In this document: piece by piece, positions 43,337-52,576 of the stretch
Numbering within the stretch: position 1 is the stretch's first letter
Layout: every line of letters begins with the position of its first letter
Assembly: GCA_036260805.1 (NCBI GenBank)
Contig: DATALZ010000014.1
Location: 89,428 to 153,427 of the forward strand
From: Thermocaproicibacter sp036260805
Lineage (GTDB): Bacteria > Bacillota > Clostridia > Oscillospirales > Acutalibacteraceae
Direction: 5' to 3'
Length of the DNA: 64,000 bases
The notes under the pieces: model-generated
Told to the model about the DNA's origin: nothing
Databases searched by the model: none
Seen by the model: the letters and a program-made list of their open reading frames with translations, nothing else
Position numbers and translations under genes: made by a program

Positions 43337-46300
43337 ATGGATTCAAGAAAAATGAAGACCATGGATGGTAATAACGCCACAGCTTATGCATCTTATGCAT
43401 TTACCGACGTTTCAGCCATCTACCCCATCACGCCATCATCAGTTATGGCGGATGAGACCGACAAAATGGCTGCGGCCAACCGGAAAAATCTGTTCGGCAG
43501 ACCGGTAAAAATCACAGAAATGCAGTCCGAGGCCGGTGCTTCCGGTGCGGTTCACGGTTCTCTGGCAGCCGGTGCGCTGACAACAACCTACACTGCATCC
43601 CAGGGCCTGCTGCTCATGATCCCGAACATGTACAAGATCGCCGGCGAATTCCTGCCTGCAGTTATGCATGTTTCAGCCCGTGCCCTTTCCACGCAGGCAC
43701 TTTGTATTTTTGGCGATCATTCCGATATTTATGCCTGCCGTCAGACCGGCTGGGCAATGCTCTGCTCCAACAGCCCGCAGGAATGCATGGACCTCGGCGC
43801 AGTTGCTCACCTTTCCGCCATTAAGGGCAGAATGCCGGTTATGCACTTCTTCGACGGTTTCCGTACATCCCATGAAATCCAGAAGATCCATATCTGGGAC
43901 GATAAGGATCTTGCGGACATGCTCGACTGGGACGCAGTGGATCAGTTCCGCCGCAATGCAATGAATCCGGAACATCCTTCCACAAAGGGTACTTCTGAAA
44001 ACGACGACCTGTTCTTCCAGGTCAACGAAGCAAGCAATACCCATTACGATGAGTTCCCGGAAGTCGTTGTCGACTACATGAACCAGGTCAATGCCAAGAT
44101 TGGCACAGACTACAAGCCATTTAACTACTACGGCGCTCCGGATGCAACCGAAGTCATCATCGCGATGGGTTCCGTATGCGAATGCGCAGAAGAAGTTGTC
44201 GATTACCTGAACGCCAAGGGCGAAAAGGTCGGCCTTGTAAAGGTTCATCTGTATCGTCCGTTCGTTCCGAAATACCTGACCGCCGTTCTGCCGAAGACAG
44301 TGAAGAAGCTCACCGTTCTCGACCGTACCAAGGAACGCGGCGCTATGGGCGAACCGCTTTACCTCGATATCGTAGCTGCTCTGAAAGACACCGAATTTGA
44401 AACTCTTCCAATCTACACAGGCCGCTATGGTCTCGGTTCCAAAGACACCAACCCGGGCCAGATCGTTGCCGTTTACCGCAACATGCAGGCTGCAGAAGGC
44501 AAGAAGCGTTTCACAATCGGCATTGAAGACGACGTTACGCATCTGTCTCTGGAAGTTAAGGAAAATCCGGACACAACTGCTGCCGGAACACATTCCTGCA
44601 AATTCTGGGGTCTCGGCGCCGACGGTACCGTTGGTGCAAACAAGAACTCCATCAAAATCATCGGCGACCATACCGACATGTACGCTCAGGGCTATTTCGC
44701 TTACGACTCCAAGAAGTCCGGCGGCCTGACGATTTCCCACCTGCGTTTCGGTAAGAAACCGATTAAGTCCACATATTATGTTACAAAGGCTGACTTTGTT
44801 GCCTGCCATAAGCCTTCCTATGTCAATGATTACGACATGGTTGAGGACCTGAAGCCGAACGGCAGCTTCCTGCTGAACTGCGAATGGGACGAGAAGGAAC
44901 TGGACGAGCATCTGCCGGCAAAGATGAAGCAGTATATTGCTAAGAACAATATCAACTTCTATACCATTAACGGCGTAAAGCTCGGCAAGGAAATCGGACT
45001 CGGCGGCCGTATCAACACGATCCTGCAGTCCGCATTCTTCAATATTGCAAACATCATCCCTCAGGATCAAGCAATTCAATATATGAAGGACGCTGCTACG
45101 AAGTCCTACAGCAAAAAGGGCGAAAAGATCGTTAAGATGAACCACGACGCAATTGAACGCGGCGCGAGTGAATATGTTAAGGTTAACGTTCCGGAATCCT
45201 GGAAGAATGCTGTTGACAACACCAAGGCAACTACGGTTGACTGCGGCGAAGCAGCTCTGACCAATTATGTAAACAAGGTCATGAATCCTGCCAACCACCA
45301 TCAGGGCGACAATCTGCCGGTTTCCGCTGTAATGAGCCTTGCAGACGGTACTGTTCCGTCCGGCTCCGCTGCTTACGAAAAACGCGGCATTGCCATTGAT
45401 GTTCCGGAATGGATTCCTGAAAACTGCATTCAGTGCAACCAGTGCGCTTATGTTTGCCCGCATGCTGTTATCCGTCCGGTCGCTATGACTGCTGAAGAAG
45501 CGGAAAAAGCTCCGAAGAGCATGAAGTACAAGGCAATGACTCTTCTTCCGGACCTCAAATTTGCTGTTACCATTTCCACACTCGACTGCACAGGCTGCGG
45601 TTCCTGCGCAACAATCTGCCCAGGCATGAAGGGCAACAAGGCTCTCGTTATGAAGCCGATGGATACCCAGATGCCGAGCCAGGAAGCATTTGCTTACGGC
45701 ACAAAGATTCCGCAGAAGGCCGAAGTTACCGCAAAGTTCAAACCGACCAGCGTAAAGGGCAGCCAGTTCAGCAAACCGCTGCTTGAGTTCTCCGGCGCCT
45801 GCGCAGGCTGCGGCGAAACTCCTTACGCAAAGCTGGTTACACAGCTCTTCGGCGACAGAATGTATATTGCCAACGCAACAGGCTGCTCCTCCATCTGGGG
45901 CGGTTCCGCACCGTCCACACCGTACACCAAGAACGAAAAAGGTTACGGCCCGGCATGGAACAACTCCCTGTTTGAAGACAACGCAGAGTTCGGCTATGGC
46001 ATGGCTCTTGCCAACGACGCAATCCGCGGTAGACTGGCAGACTATGTAAAGGCTATTGAAGCATCTGCTGACGCTTCCGATGCTCTGAAAGCAGCAAGCA
46101 AAGAATATCTCGATACTGCAAAGAGCAGCATCGAAAACCGTGCACCTGCTGACAAGCTGATTACAGAACTCCAGAAAGCTGCAAACGGCTCCGGCGAAGT
46201 TGCTGAACTTGCCAAGAAGACCCTTGCAGACAAGGATTACCTCGCAAAGAAATCCATGTGGATCTTCGGCGGCGACGGCTGGTCCTATGATATCGGCTTC

Positions 46301-46897
46301 GGCGGCCTTGACCATGTTCTCGCTTCCGGCGAAAACGTCAACGTTCTCGTCTTCGATACCGAAGTTTATTCCAACACCGGCGGGCAGGCTTCCAAGTCCA
46401 CCCCAATCGGCTCCGTGGCTCAGTTCGCGGCAACCGGTAAGTCGACAAAGAAGAAGGATATGCCTGGCATCTTCATGACCTATGGTTATGTTTATGTTGC
46501 TCATATCGCTATGGGCGCCGACTACAACCAGACCATTAAGGCTATTTCAGAAGCTGAAAGTTACGACGGCCCGTCTCTCATCATCGCTTATGCACCGTGC
46601 ATCAACCAGGGCATTAAGGGCGGCATGGGTATTTCCCAGCTCGAAGAGAAAAAGGCTGTTTCTGCAGGCTACTGGAAGAACTTCCGTTACGATCCGCGTC
46701 TTGCAGAGCAGGGCAAGAATCCGTTCCAGCTCGACAGCAAGGCTCCGACCGAATCCTATCGTGACTTCATCATGGGCGAAGTTCGTTACAACTCTCTGAC
46801 CCGCGCATTCCCGGAACGCGCAGAAGAGCTGTTCACGAAAGCCGAGAAGTATGCGAAGGAAGACTACGCACACCTCGAGCAACTCTCCAAACTGTAA
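43337..46897 (+). CDS. nifJ: Pyruvate:ferredoxin (flavodoxin) oxidoreductase
   Basis: PFOR converts pyruvate and CoA to acetyl-CoA, CO2 and reduced ferredoxin, the key step of clostridial fermentation. All domains are fused in one 1186-residue chain: pyruvate-binding domain I (YPITPSSVMADETD near residue 30), domain II/III, 2[4Fe-4S] ferredoxin-like domain with CIQCNQCAYVCPH near residue 697 and CTGCGSCATICPG near 751, third cluster Cys in CAGCGETPY near 820 and GCSSIWGG, and TPP domain GGDGWSYDIGFGGLDH near 975. Codon use looks optimised for high expression. Monocistronic with its own promoter and terminator. Confidence 0.96.
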   Translation: MDSRKMKTMDGNNATAYASYAFTDVSAIYPITPSSVMADETDKMAAANRKNLFGRPVKITEMQSEAGASGAVHGSLAAGALTTTYTASQGLLLMIPNMYKIAGEFLPAVMHVSARALSTQALCIFGDHSDIYACRQTGWAMLCSNSPQECMDLGAVAHLSAIKGRMPVMHFFDGFRTSHEIQKIHIWDDKDLADMLDWDAVDQFRRNAMNPEHPSTKGTSENDDLFFQVNEASNTHYDEFPEVVVDYMNQVNAKIGTDYKPFNYYGAPDATEVIIAMGSVCECAEEVVDYLNAKGEKVGLVKVHLYRPFVPKYLTAVLPKTVKKLTVLDRTKERGAMGEPLYLDIVAALKDTEFETLPIYTGRYGLGSKDTNPGQIVAVYRNMQAAEGKKRFTIGIEDDVTHLSLEVKENPDTTAAGTHSCKFWGLGADGTVGANKNSIKIIGDHTDMYAQGYFAYDSKKSGGLTISHLRFGKKPIKSTYYVTKADFVACHKPSYVNDYDMVEDLKPNGSFLLNCEWDEKELDEHLPAKMKQYIAKNNINFYTINGVKLGKEIGLGGRINTILQSAFFNIANIIPQDQAIQYMKDAATKSYSKKGEKIVKMNHDAIERGASEYVKVNVPESWKNAVDNTKATTVDCGEAALTNYVNKVMNPANHHQGDNLPVSAVMSLADGTVPSGSAAYEKRGIAIDVPEWIPENCIQCNQCAYVCPHAVIRPVAMTAEEAEKAPKSMKYKAMTLLPDLKFAVTISTLDCTGCGSCATICPGMKGNKALVMKPMDTQMPSQEAFAYGTKIPQKAEVTAKFKPTSVKGSQFSKPLLEFSGACAGCGETPYAKLVTQLFGDRMYIANATGCSSIWGGSAPSTPYTKNEKGYGPAWNNSLFEDNAEFGYGMALANDAIRGRLADYVKAIEASADASDALKAASKEYLDTAKSSIENRAPADKLITELQKAANGSGEVAELAKKTLADKDYLAKKSMWIFGGDGWSYDIGFGGLDHVLASGENVNVLVFDTEVYSNTGGQASKSTPIGSVAQFAATGKSTKKKDMPGIFMTYGYVYVAHIAMGADYNQTIKAISEAESYDGPSLIIAYAPCINQGIKGGMGISQLEEKKAVSAGYWKNFRYDPRLAEQGKNPFQLDSKAPTESYRDFIMGEVRYNSLTRAFPERAEELFTKAEKYAKEDYAHLEQLSKL

Positions 46898-46916
46898 TAG
46901 TTTCCGCAATGAAATT

Positions 46917-46951
46917 GCCCCCGTACGGCGAAAGCCGTGCGGGGGCGTTTT
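46917..46951 (+). terminator. Terminator of nifJ
   Basis: A 13-bp stem (GCCCCCGTACGGC with GCCGTGCGGGGGC, one wobble) with a GAAA tetraloop, followed by GTTTTG. Confidence 0.85.
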
Positions 46952-46964
46952 GCGGTCATTGTGC

Positions 46965-47483
46965 TTATTTTAGAAATTTAATATCAGGTTGAGAATCGGA
47001 CATGTTGTCAACGCCAGAATAAAAATCTATTAAGAATACGAAAGGTTTTCCTTCTGTATTTTTTGTATAGGATTTCCCGTTTATTGTAATATTGCATGTA
47101 CTATAATGGTTTAGGTTGCGGCTGCCGCATGCAAAGGATGTAAAAGCCCGGCCGTTCTTTGAAGTTTTGAAGTAATCGACGGCGCGCTTCTCCTTGCCCT
47201 CGTATGCGATTGTGCGTCTTACACAACGACCCAGCGGCAGCCTGTCGAATGTTATGATTCCACAATTTCCGGTATCGTTGTTAAAAAACAGACAGCAAAT
47301 GGTATCGTCCGTTTGCTGGGTATCCTGCACATGGCCGCCTGTTGTCTGGAAAACATAATTGCCGAGATTTGAAGCATCCTCCGTATGAAACAAATATATT
47401 GTTAAGAAAATCAAAAGTATTATATTAATAAAGCCAACGGTGAGGAGTATTGCTTTTCGTTTCCCTGTGAATCGGATCGTCAA
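46965..47483 (-). CDS. Unknown single-pass membrane-anchored protein
   Basis: A 172-residue product with one N-terminal helix (about residues 11-32, AILLTVGFINIILLIFLTIYLF) and an extracytoplasmic remainder. Pairs of Cys (DDTICCLFFNNDTGNCG, RLPLGRCVRR, SFACGS, STCNI) suggest disulfides. I recognise no family. TTG 47483 is preferred because GAGGTG lies six bases before it; GTG 47492 overlaps that site. AT-richer than neighbours. Confidence 0.6.
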   Translation of the reverse strand: MTIRFTGKRKAILLTVGFINIILLIFLTIYLFHTEDASNLGNYVFQTTGGHVQDTQQTDDTICCLFFNNDTGNCGIITFDRLPLGRCVRRTIAYEGKEKRAVDYFKTSKNGRAFTSFACGSRNLNHYSTCNITINGKSYTKNTEGKPFVFLIDFYSGVDNMSDSQPDIKFLK

Positions 47484-47683
47484 TAGAATCACCTCAATTT
47501 ATAATCATACACCGGATCAACACGGTTTTCCATATAATTCTATATATACAAATGGTCGTTTGAGTTACCGTCGTTTACACTTTTTTCAGATTTTATTCAT
47601 GAAAATCTCACTTGTTTTACACACCTTTTTCACAGAATTGGCGGATAATATAGCCATGATGAATTTAAGAAAGGGTGATTGTG

Positions 47684-49273
47684 ATGTATGATCCCAATTA
47701 CAACAAAAATATAAGCGGCTCAGACAACAACGAAAGCAACAATCCAAACGGAGCTTTCAATCAGAACCAGAACCCGAATAAAACAAACGGTACAGTCTGG
47801 CAGGGCGATTCCTACCATTACAGCAGGCCGTCCGAACCTCAGGAGAATCAAAGTTCCGGCAGCAATCCATACAGTGCTCCGGGAACACAGCAGAACCAGA
47901 CTTCGCAGCAAAGCTATTCTTACAGTAATTACGGAACGCAGGGGAATCCCGGTACGAACCAAAGCTATCCATACAGCGGTTACGGTCAAAGTTATGTACA
48001 GACTGCGCCGCAGGAACCGAAAAGGAAAAAGAAGCACACATTCCGCAAAGCTCTCGCGGGCGTGCTTGCCTGTCTGGTGATTTCAGCGGGTTCCATTGCA
48101 GGGTTTACGGCTCTCATTAACAGCGGCTATATTCAGGTTCAGTCCAACGGCACGAACGCCGCGTTCACTATTGTAAAAAACAGCAGCTCCAGCAGTTCGG
48201 CGTCTACAACAAACACAGCTGCGACAGCATCGGAACTGACCAAGCAGCAGGTGGCAAAGAAGGTTGTTCCGTCCGTTGTCTGCATCCAGAGCTACAGCAG
48301 CACAAGCCAGAATGCAACGTATCAGCGCGGCAATTCCAACGGGTACGGAAACAGCGATAATGGAAATGATAACGGTACGAATGATTACGGCACCGGAACA
48401 AGCACGAGCACAAGCAGCGGAAGTGAAGTTTCGCCCACCAGCGAAGGCAGCGGTATCATCGCGACAAGCGACGGCTATATCATTACCAATGCGCATGTGG
48501 TATCCGGCGCATCCGGCCTGAAGGTTGTCCTTTCCAGCGGAAAAACCTACCAGGCAAAACTCATCGGCAGCGACAGCATCACCGACCTTGCTTTAATCAA
48601 GATTGACGCAACTGGCCTGACGGCTGCGGAATTCGGCTCCAGCGACGATCTGCAGGTAGCCGACAGTGTTATGGCAATCGGCAACCCGGGTGGGATGGAA
48701 TTCAACTCCAGCGTGACAATCGGCTATGTATCCGCTCTGAACCGTGAAATCACGAACTCCGAGACCGGCTATACCATGAAATGCATCCAGACTGATGCTG
48801 CCATTAACCCCGGCAACTCCGGCGGAGCGCTTGTCAATATGAAAGGCCAGGTTGTCGGCATCAACTCTTCCAAGATCGTGGCGACCGGATATGAAGGCCT
48901 CGGGTTTGCGATTCCGATCAATACCGCCCAGCCCATCATCAGCCAGATCAAACAGTACGGATATGTGAAAGACCGCGCTGTGCTTGGCGTTTCCGGCACC
49001 TATATTGACAACATGACCGCCCGTTTTTACGGCCTTTCCACAGGATTTTACGTTTCATCCATCTCCAGCAGCTATGTTTCCGCCGCGGGAATCCAGAAGG
49101 GCGACGTCATTACAAAAATTGACGGCAAAGACGTAACAGACCAGAACGCGCTCGCTTCGGCAATCGCGGCCAAAAAACCGGGTGAGACGGTCGCACTCAC
49201 CGTGGCAAGGTCATCGTCAGGGCAGACCTTTACGGCTACCGTCAAACTCTCGCAGGCAACCGGAAAATCATAA
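47684..49273 (+). CDS. HtrA/DegP-like membrane-anchored serine protease with PDZ domain
   Basis: A 529-residue protein. Residues 1-110 are an Asn/Gln/Ser/Pro-rich cytoplasmic region, then a helix (LAGVLACLVISAGSIAGFTALI) and a Ser/Thr linker with GNxNGTND repeats. The trypsin-like domain has His near residue 270 (ITNAHVV), Asp near 301 (DSITDLALIKI) and Ser near 379 (NPGNSGGALV). A single PDZ domain occupies the last 90 residues. HtrA proteases degrade or refold misfolded exported proteins. ATG 47684 follows AAAGGGTG. The long low-complexity N-terminus is typical of Clostridial HtrA. Confidence 0.92.
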   Translation: MYDPNYNKNISGSDNNESNNPNGAFNQNQNPNKTNGTVWQGDSYHYSRPSEPQENQSSGSNPYSAPGTQQNQTSQQSYSYSNYGTQGNPGTNQSYPYSGYGQSYVQTAPQEPKRKKKHTFRKALAGVLACLVISAGSIAGFTALINSGYIQVQSNGTNAAFTIVKNSSSSSSASTTNTAATASELTKQQVAKKVVPSVVCIQSYSSTSQNATYQRGNSNGYGNSDNGNDNGTNDYGTGTSTSTSSGSEVSPTSEGSGIIATSDGYIITNAHVVSGASGLKVVLSSGKTYQAKLIGSDSITDLALIKIDATGLTAAEFGSSDDLQVADSVMAIGNPGGMEFNSSVTIGYVSALNREITNSETGYTMKCIQTDAAINPGNSGGALVNMKGQVVGINSSKIVATGYEGLGFAIPINTAQPIISQIKQYGYVKDRAVLGVSGTYIDNMTARFYGLSTGFYVSSISSSYVSAAGIQKGDVITKIDGKDVTDQNALASAIAAKKPGETVALTVARSSSGQTFTATVKLSQATGKS

Positions 49274-49282
49274 CACGAGTAA

Positions 49283-49322
49283 AAAACACTGGGGAACCGA
49301 TTTCGATTCCCCAGTGTTTTTT
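49283..49322 (+). terminator. Terminator of the HtrA gene
   Basis: AAAACACTGGGGAA pairs with TTCCCCAGTGTTTT and an inner CGA/TCG; the 3' arm runs into TTTTTTT. Confidence 0.85.
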
Positions 49323-49361
49323 TGTAGCAATTTAAAAAAATTCAATATTGGCAAAATATTA

Positions 49362-49389
49362 TTGACTTTCCTAAAAATTGGATTAAAAT
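49362..49389 (+). promoter_or_regulatory. Promoter of the secreted-protein gene
   Basis: TTGACT (49362-49367), 16-bp spacer, TAAAAT (49384-49389). The 125-base leader includes a GGGCCCATGGGCC palindrome (near 49423-49436) and no other recognised motif. Confidence 0.55.
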
Positions 49390-49514
49390 GTAAATAGATA
49401 CAAACTACGTGAGAGGATGTGAGGGCCCATGGGCCGGTAATGTGCAAAGAACTCTATTGCCCGGTGAACGTAGGGGAAACAAGTTTGATTGACAATTGGA
49501 AAGGACGTACTGTC

Positions 49515-50264
49515 ATGAAAAATTTAGCTAAAAAAATATTAGGCATTGCTTGTTCTGCCGTTTTATGCCTGCCTCTATTTAGTTCAAGTGCTTTTGCAAG
49601 CGAAATAGGCAATTCAGAAAAGTCAGCAAAATTACCGACGAAATTACCATATTTGGAACAGATCAAAGATCATGGAACGAAAGCGATTAGCGGTACAAAA
49701 AACGGAACAATCATAATAACCGATAAGAAGCAAATTGCAGAAATTGCAAAACAACAAAATTTAAATGACCCACAGTCGATTACTAAAATCACCTATGACT
49801 TCCGTGATTTTAGTAATATTCAAGGATGCAAGCAAATAGAGAATAATACAAATGCCGGTTTATTACCAAAAGTAATTTATACGACTCAAAAAATATACAA
49901 TGTTAAGGATTTAGGTTCAGGTTACAGCTATTGGGATGACTACGATTCAAGCATTTATAATGGGCCTGCGAGTGTTACTAAAACATACAAAAGAACGGCA
50001 TCAAGTTCATTTACTGCCAGTGTTGAAGTCGATTCTAAACTTGTTGAAGCCGCTGTGGGATTCACTTTTGTTTCGGGATTGGGTGTCGAAGAAGCCTATA
50101 GCTTCACTGTACCTGCCAATCAGCAAATTGAATTAAGAGTGTTCACAAATTATCATGAGAAATCCTATGATGTAGGTGAGTTAATGGGCGGTTTACTTTA
50201 TCCCACAGGTTCAGGCACAGCGCAAAAACCGGTTGGACTGATATTTCAACAGATTCAAAGATAA
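49515..50264 (+). CDS. Secreted protein of unknown function, beta-rich, AT-rich island
   Basis: Signal peptide of about 28 residues (MKNLAKKILGIACSAVLCLPLF, cleavage after SAFA). The mature part has a helical/charged N-terminal half (YLEQIKDHGTKAISG, TDKKQIAEIAKQQNLNDPQSITKITYDFRD) and a C-terminal half of alternating strands (VTKTYKRTASSSFTASVEVDSKLVEAAVGF, EEAYSFTVPANQQIELRVFTNYHEKSYDV). The amphipathic Ser/Thr strands recall pore-forming or lectin-like folds, but I cannot assign one. ATG 49515 follows GAAAGGA. Composition is much AT-richer than the HtrA gene, which hints at transfer. Confidence 0.65.
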   Translation: MKNLAKKILGIACSAVLCLPLFSSSAFASEIGNSEKSAKLPTKLPYLEQIKDHGTKAISGTKNGTIIITDKKQIAEIAKQQNLNDPQSITKITYDFRDFSNIQGCKQIENNTNAGLLPKVIYTTQKIYNVKDLGSGYSYWDDYDSSIYNGPASVTKTYKRTASSSFTASVEVDSKLVEAAVGFTFVSGLGVEEAYSFTVPANQQIELRVFTNYHEKSYDVGELMGGLLYPTGSGTAQKPVGLIFQQIQR

Positions 50265-50317
50265 AATCCTGACAAGGCTTTAAATCAAACAAGCGAGTTT
50301 TAAGACTAAGCGACGTA

Positions 50318-50346
50318 GGCAGGCTCTACATATGTAAGAGCCTGCC
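50318..50346. other. Hairpin between secreted and small membrane protein genes
   Basis: GGCAGGCTCT and AGAGCCTGCC form a perfect 10-bp stem around a loop ACATATGTA. The 3' side lacks a T-run, so it is not a textbook terminator. It may be a weak terminator or a processed repeat. Confidence 0.5.
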
Positions 50347-50406
50347 ATTACGGCACAAAGCCTATTAAATTGTAAAAATCCATTAATATTAGATTGGAGC
50401 ATGGTT

Positions 50407-50655
50407 TTGCACAAGATTTCATTGATTTTCTCGGGAATATTATTTCTGCTTGGCTGTATGACTTTAGGCATTGCAATATTTTTTTCAGATGTTTCATCCA
50501 AAATTTTCGAGATATATATGTTGACACATACGGCGTCTTCCATCTATTCTCTTGGCATGCTGCAGGTAAATTCAACAAAGTTTTATCTTTTAGCAGTTGC
50601 GGAACTTATCCTTGGCACAGTAGGATACTTTTACCATAGGAAAAAGGCTGAATGA
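50407..50655 (+). CDS. Small two-helix membrane protein
   Basis: An 82-residue product starting at TTG 50407 (GGAG seven bases upstream; ATG 50401 is only one base from that site). It has two hydrophobic helices (about residues 3-25 and 56-74, ending GTVGYFYHRKKAE) joined by an external segment SSKIFEIYMLTHTASSIYSLGM. No family recognised. AT-rich like its upstream neighbour. Confidence 0.5.
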   Translation: MHKISLIFSGILFLLGCMTLGIAIFFSDVSSKIFEIYMLTHTASSIYSLGMLQVNSTKFYLLAVAELILGTVGYFYHRKKAE

Positions 50656-50672
50656 TTTTGCGGAGTGCGCAT

Positions 50673-51188
50673 TCAGGTTGGGTCTTCCGCTTTTTCATTT
50701 GATTCTTGCTTTTCCATGCAGGAAGCAATCAGTTTTTCATAATCCGGGTGCTCGGCCTTCGGGAATTCTCCCGTAAGGCCGAATTTTCGTTTCAGCCGCT
50801 CAAAAGCCGCGGGGAGCATTTTCAAAATCTCGTAGGGGTCGTCCGGCAGAAGAATAATCGCCTGATTCATGCTTTCAATCAGGTAGCCGGTTTTGTCCGC
50901 TCCCCTGAGCTTCAGGATGCCTTTCGGCTCGCCCAAACGGTCAAGGGGAACATGAAGAGTCTTGAAGATGGATTCAGAGCAGTCGGGGCGGTACTCCGGG
51001 GAAGCGCCCACCAGAAAAATCATGGGGCGTTCTTTCAGAAGGCGCGAGATATTTCCGTTAAGCCCTTTCTCCTGTACGCAGACCCGAACGTCAGAGATTT
51101 CCACGTCAAAGTAAACTGCGGAGCGGTTCATGACCCGCTGGCACGCGGAAGTTCTGCGGGCCAGAAAAAATAGCAGCCCTGCTTCCAT
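50673..51188 (-). CDS. MoCF/CinA-like small domain protein
   Basis: Located right after cinA on the same strand. The 171-residue protein carries a segment AIILLPDDPYEILKMLPAAFERLKRKFGL that resembles the molybdopterin-binding-like domain end of CinA/MoaB proteins (LPGPPxEL-type motif, here LPDDPYEIL), with IFLVGASPEYRPDCSESIF upstream. ATG 51188 is chosen because AAAGGATG lies at good distance. It may be a divergent MoCF domain protein; the GG(T/S)GxxxxD motif of MogA is absent, so Mo-cofactor activity is not expected. Cotranscription with cinA likely. Confidence 0.5.
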   Translation of the reverse strand: MEAGLLFFLARRTSACQRVMNRSAVYFDVEISDVRVCVQEKGLNGNISRLLKERPMIFLVGASPEYRPDCSESIFKTLHVPLDRLGEPKGILKLRGADKTGYLIESMNQAIILLPDDPYEILKMLPAAFERLKRKFGLTGEFPKAEHPDYEKLIASCMEKQESNEKAEDPT

Positions 51189-51225
51189 TGCGATGACCAT
51201 CCTTTCGATGCTCTCCGTTTTGAGG

Positions 51226-52512
51226 TTATCCCTTGCGGTTTTGCCGGCAATATGCAGCTTCTTCCAGTCCGCCAAGGTTCAGCACCCGGCGCCGGATCAT
51301 GTCCAGCGCATTGGACGCTGCCAAAAAGCGCAGATATTCGCGCCCTTTGCCGCGCGCTCCGCCGCGCATTTCACGAACCCAGACGTTTTGTCCGTCGCTC
51401 AGCGCCAGGTAAACCAGCCCAACCGGTTTTTCGGGCGTACCGCCGTCCGGCCCGGCAATTCCGGTGATGCCTATGCCAATATCCGCGCCGGAGCGTTCGC
51501 GGATGCCCTGCGCCATCAGCTTTGCCGTCTGCGGGCTTACCGCGCCGTACTGCTTCAGAATTTCTTCGGGCACGCCGAGCAGCTTTGTCTTGATTTCATT
51601 TGCATATGTGACGACGCCCATGTGGAACACCGCGGAAGATCCGGGGATATCCGTAATCCTCTTTGCCACAAGTCCGCCGGTGCAGGATTCCGCCGTTGCA
51701 ACGGTCAGGTGCTTTTCCGTGAGCAGATGAACGACCGCATCCTCCAGACTTTCCACATCGATGCCGTAACAGTATTCCCCAAGGCGGTTTTTCAGGTCTT
51801 CGACGACCGGTTCGCACATCGCCTTTGCTTTTTCCTCATTTTCTGCTCTTGCGGTCACGCGGACGAACATTTCTCCGTCCTTCGCGTATGTTGCGGAGGT
51901 CGGATTCTCCTTGCTGCACAGGTCGTCAATCTGTTCGGCAACATATCCCTCGCCAAGACCGAACACACGCACAATGCGCGATACAATCGCGGCGTTCTCC
52001 GTGCCCTGAAGCAGGAACGGAACCGCATAGTTTTTCAGCATGGGGATCAACTCGGACGGAGGCCCCGGCAGCATTGCCACCAGCTTGCCGTTCTCCGTGC
52101 GGAAGCCGCATCCGGGGGCGGTTCCAACATCGTTCGGGAACACGGTGCAGCCTTCCGGCAGCATCGCCTGCTTTTTCTGCGTTTCCCCAAGGGTTCTGCC
52201 CTGAAAATAACGCTTAATGCGTTCCATGCTTTCCTGATGCATCACCAGTTTTTTACCGGCAGCGGCAACAACGGTTTCCTTTGTCAGGTCGTCGCCCGTG
52301 GGCCCGAGACCTCCGGTTGTGATGACGATGTCGCTGCGCTGCAGAGCGGTATTAATGGCGGTTTTCAGTCGCTCCGGGTTGTCGCCGACCGTGCAGGCGT
52401 ACAAAAGGTTAATGCCCACGGGCGAAAGCTCGCGCGCAACAAACGATGCGTCGGTATTGATGGTATGGCCGAGCAGCAGTTCCGTACCGACGGAAATGAT
52501 TTCAGCGTTCAT
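51226..52512 (-). CDS. cinA: CinA: competence/damage-inducible protein with NMN amidohydrolase domain
   Basis: CinA removes the amide from nicotinamide mononucleotide and has an N-terminal ADP-ribose pyrophosphatase-like domain. N-terminal part: AEIISVGTELLLGHTINTDASFVARELSPVGINLLY, IVITTGGLGPTGDDLTKE, MLPGPPSELIPML. C-terminal amidohydrolase: HLTVATAESCTGGLVAKRITDIPGSSAVFHMGVVTYANEIK near residue 275, KLMAQGIRERSGADIGIGITGIAGPDGG near 335. Length 428 is normal. It follows thiI and nifS on the same strand. Confidence 0.93.
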   Translation of the reverse strand: MNAEIISVGTELLLGHTINTDASFVARELSPVGINLLYACTVGDNPERLKTAINTALQRSDIVITTGGLGPTGDDLTKETVVAAAGKKLVMHQESMERIKRYFQGRTLGETQKKQAMLPEGCTVFPNDVGTAPGCGFRTENGKLVAMLPGPPSELIPMLKNYAVPFLLQGTENAAIVSRIVRVFGLGEGYVAEQIDDLCSKENPTSATYAKDGEMFVRVTARAENEEKAKAMCEPVVEDLKNRLGEYCYGIDVESLEDAVVHLLTEKHLTVATAESCTGGLVAKRITDIPGSSAVFHMGVVTYANEIKTKLLGVPEEILKQYGAVSPQTAKLMAQGIRERSGADIGIGITGIAGPDGGTPEKPVGLVYLALSDGQNVWVREMRGGARGKGREYLRFLAASNALDMIRRRVLNLGGLEEAAYCRQNRKG

Positions 52513-52576
52513 GCTTATAACGATCCTTTCTCATTGACTGGAAAGTTTGAGTTTGCAAGGCAGACTTTACAGGCTG

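Noticed and set aside
43673..46504. 943-codon minus-strand open frame opposite nifJ
   Set aside because: It mirrors the codon structure of nifJ, has Cys/Val-rich shadow composition and no ribosome site, so it is an antisense artefact of a strongly biased gene.
49390..49514. c-di-GMP riboswitch or group II intron start in the leader of the secreted-protein gene
   Set aside because: No GEMM core and no intron domain V; only a short GGGCCC palindrome is visible.
50281..50400. Rho-independent terminator at the 50318-50346 hairpin
   Set aside because: Good stem but no T-run on either strand.
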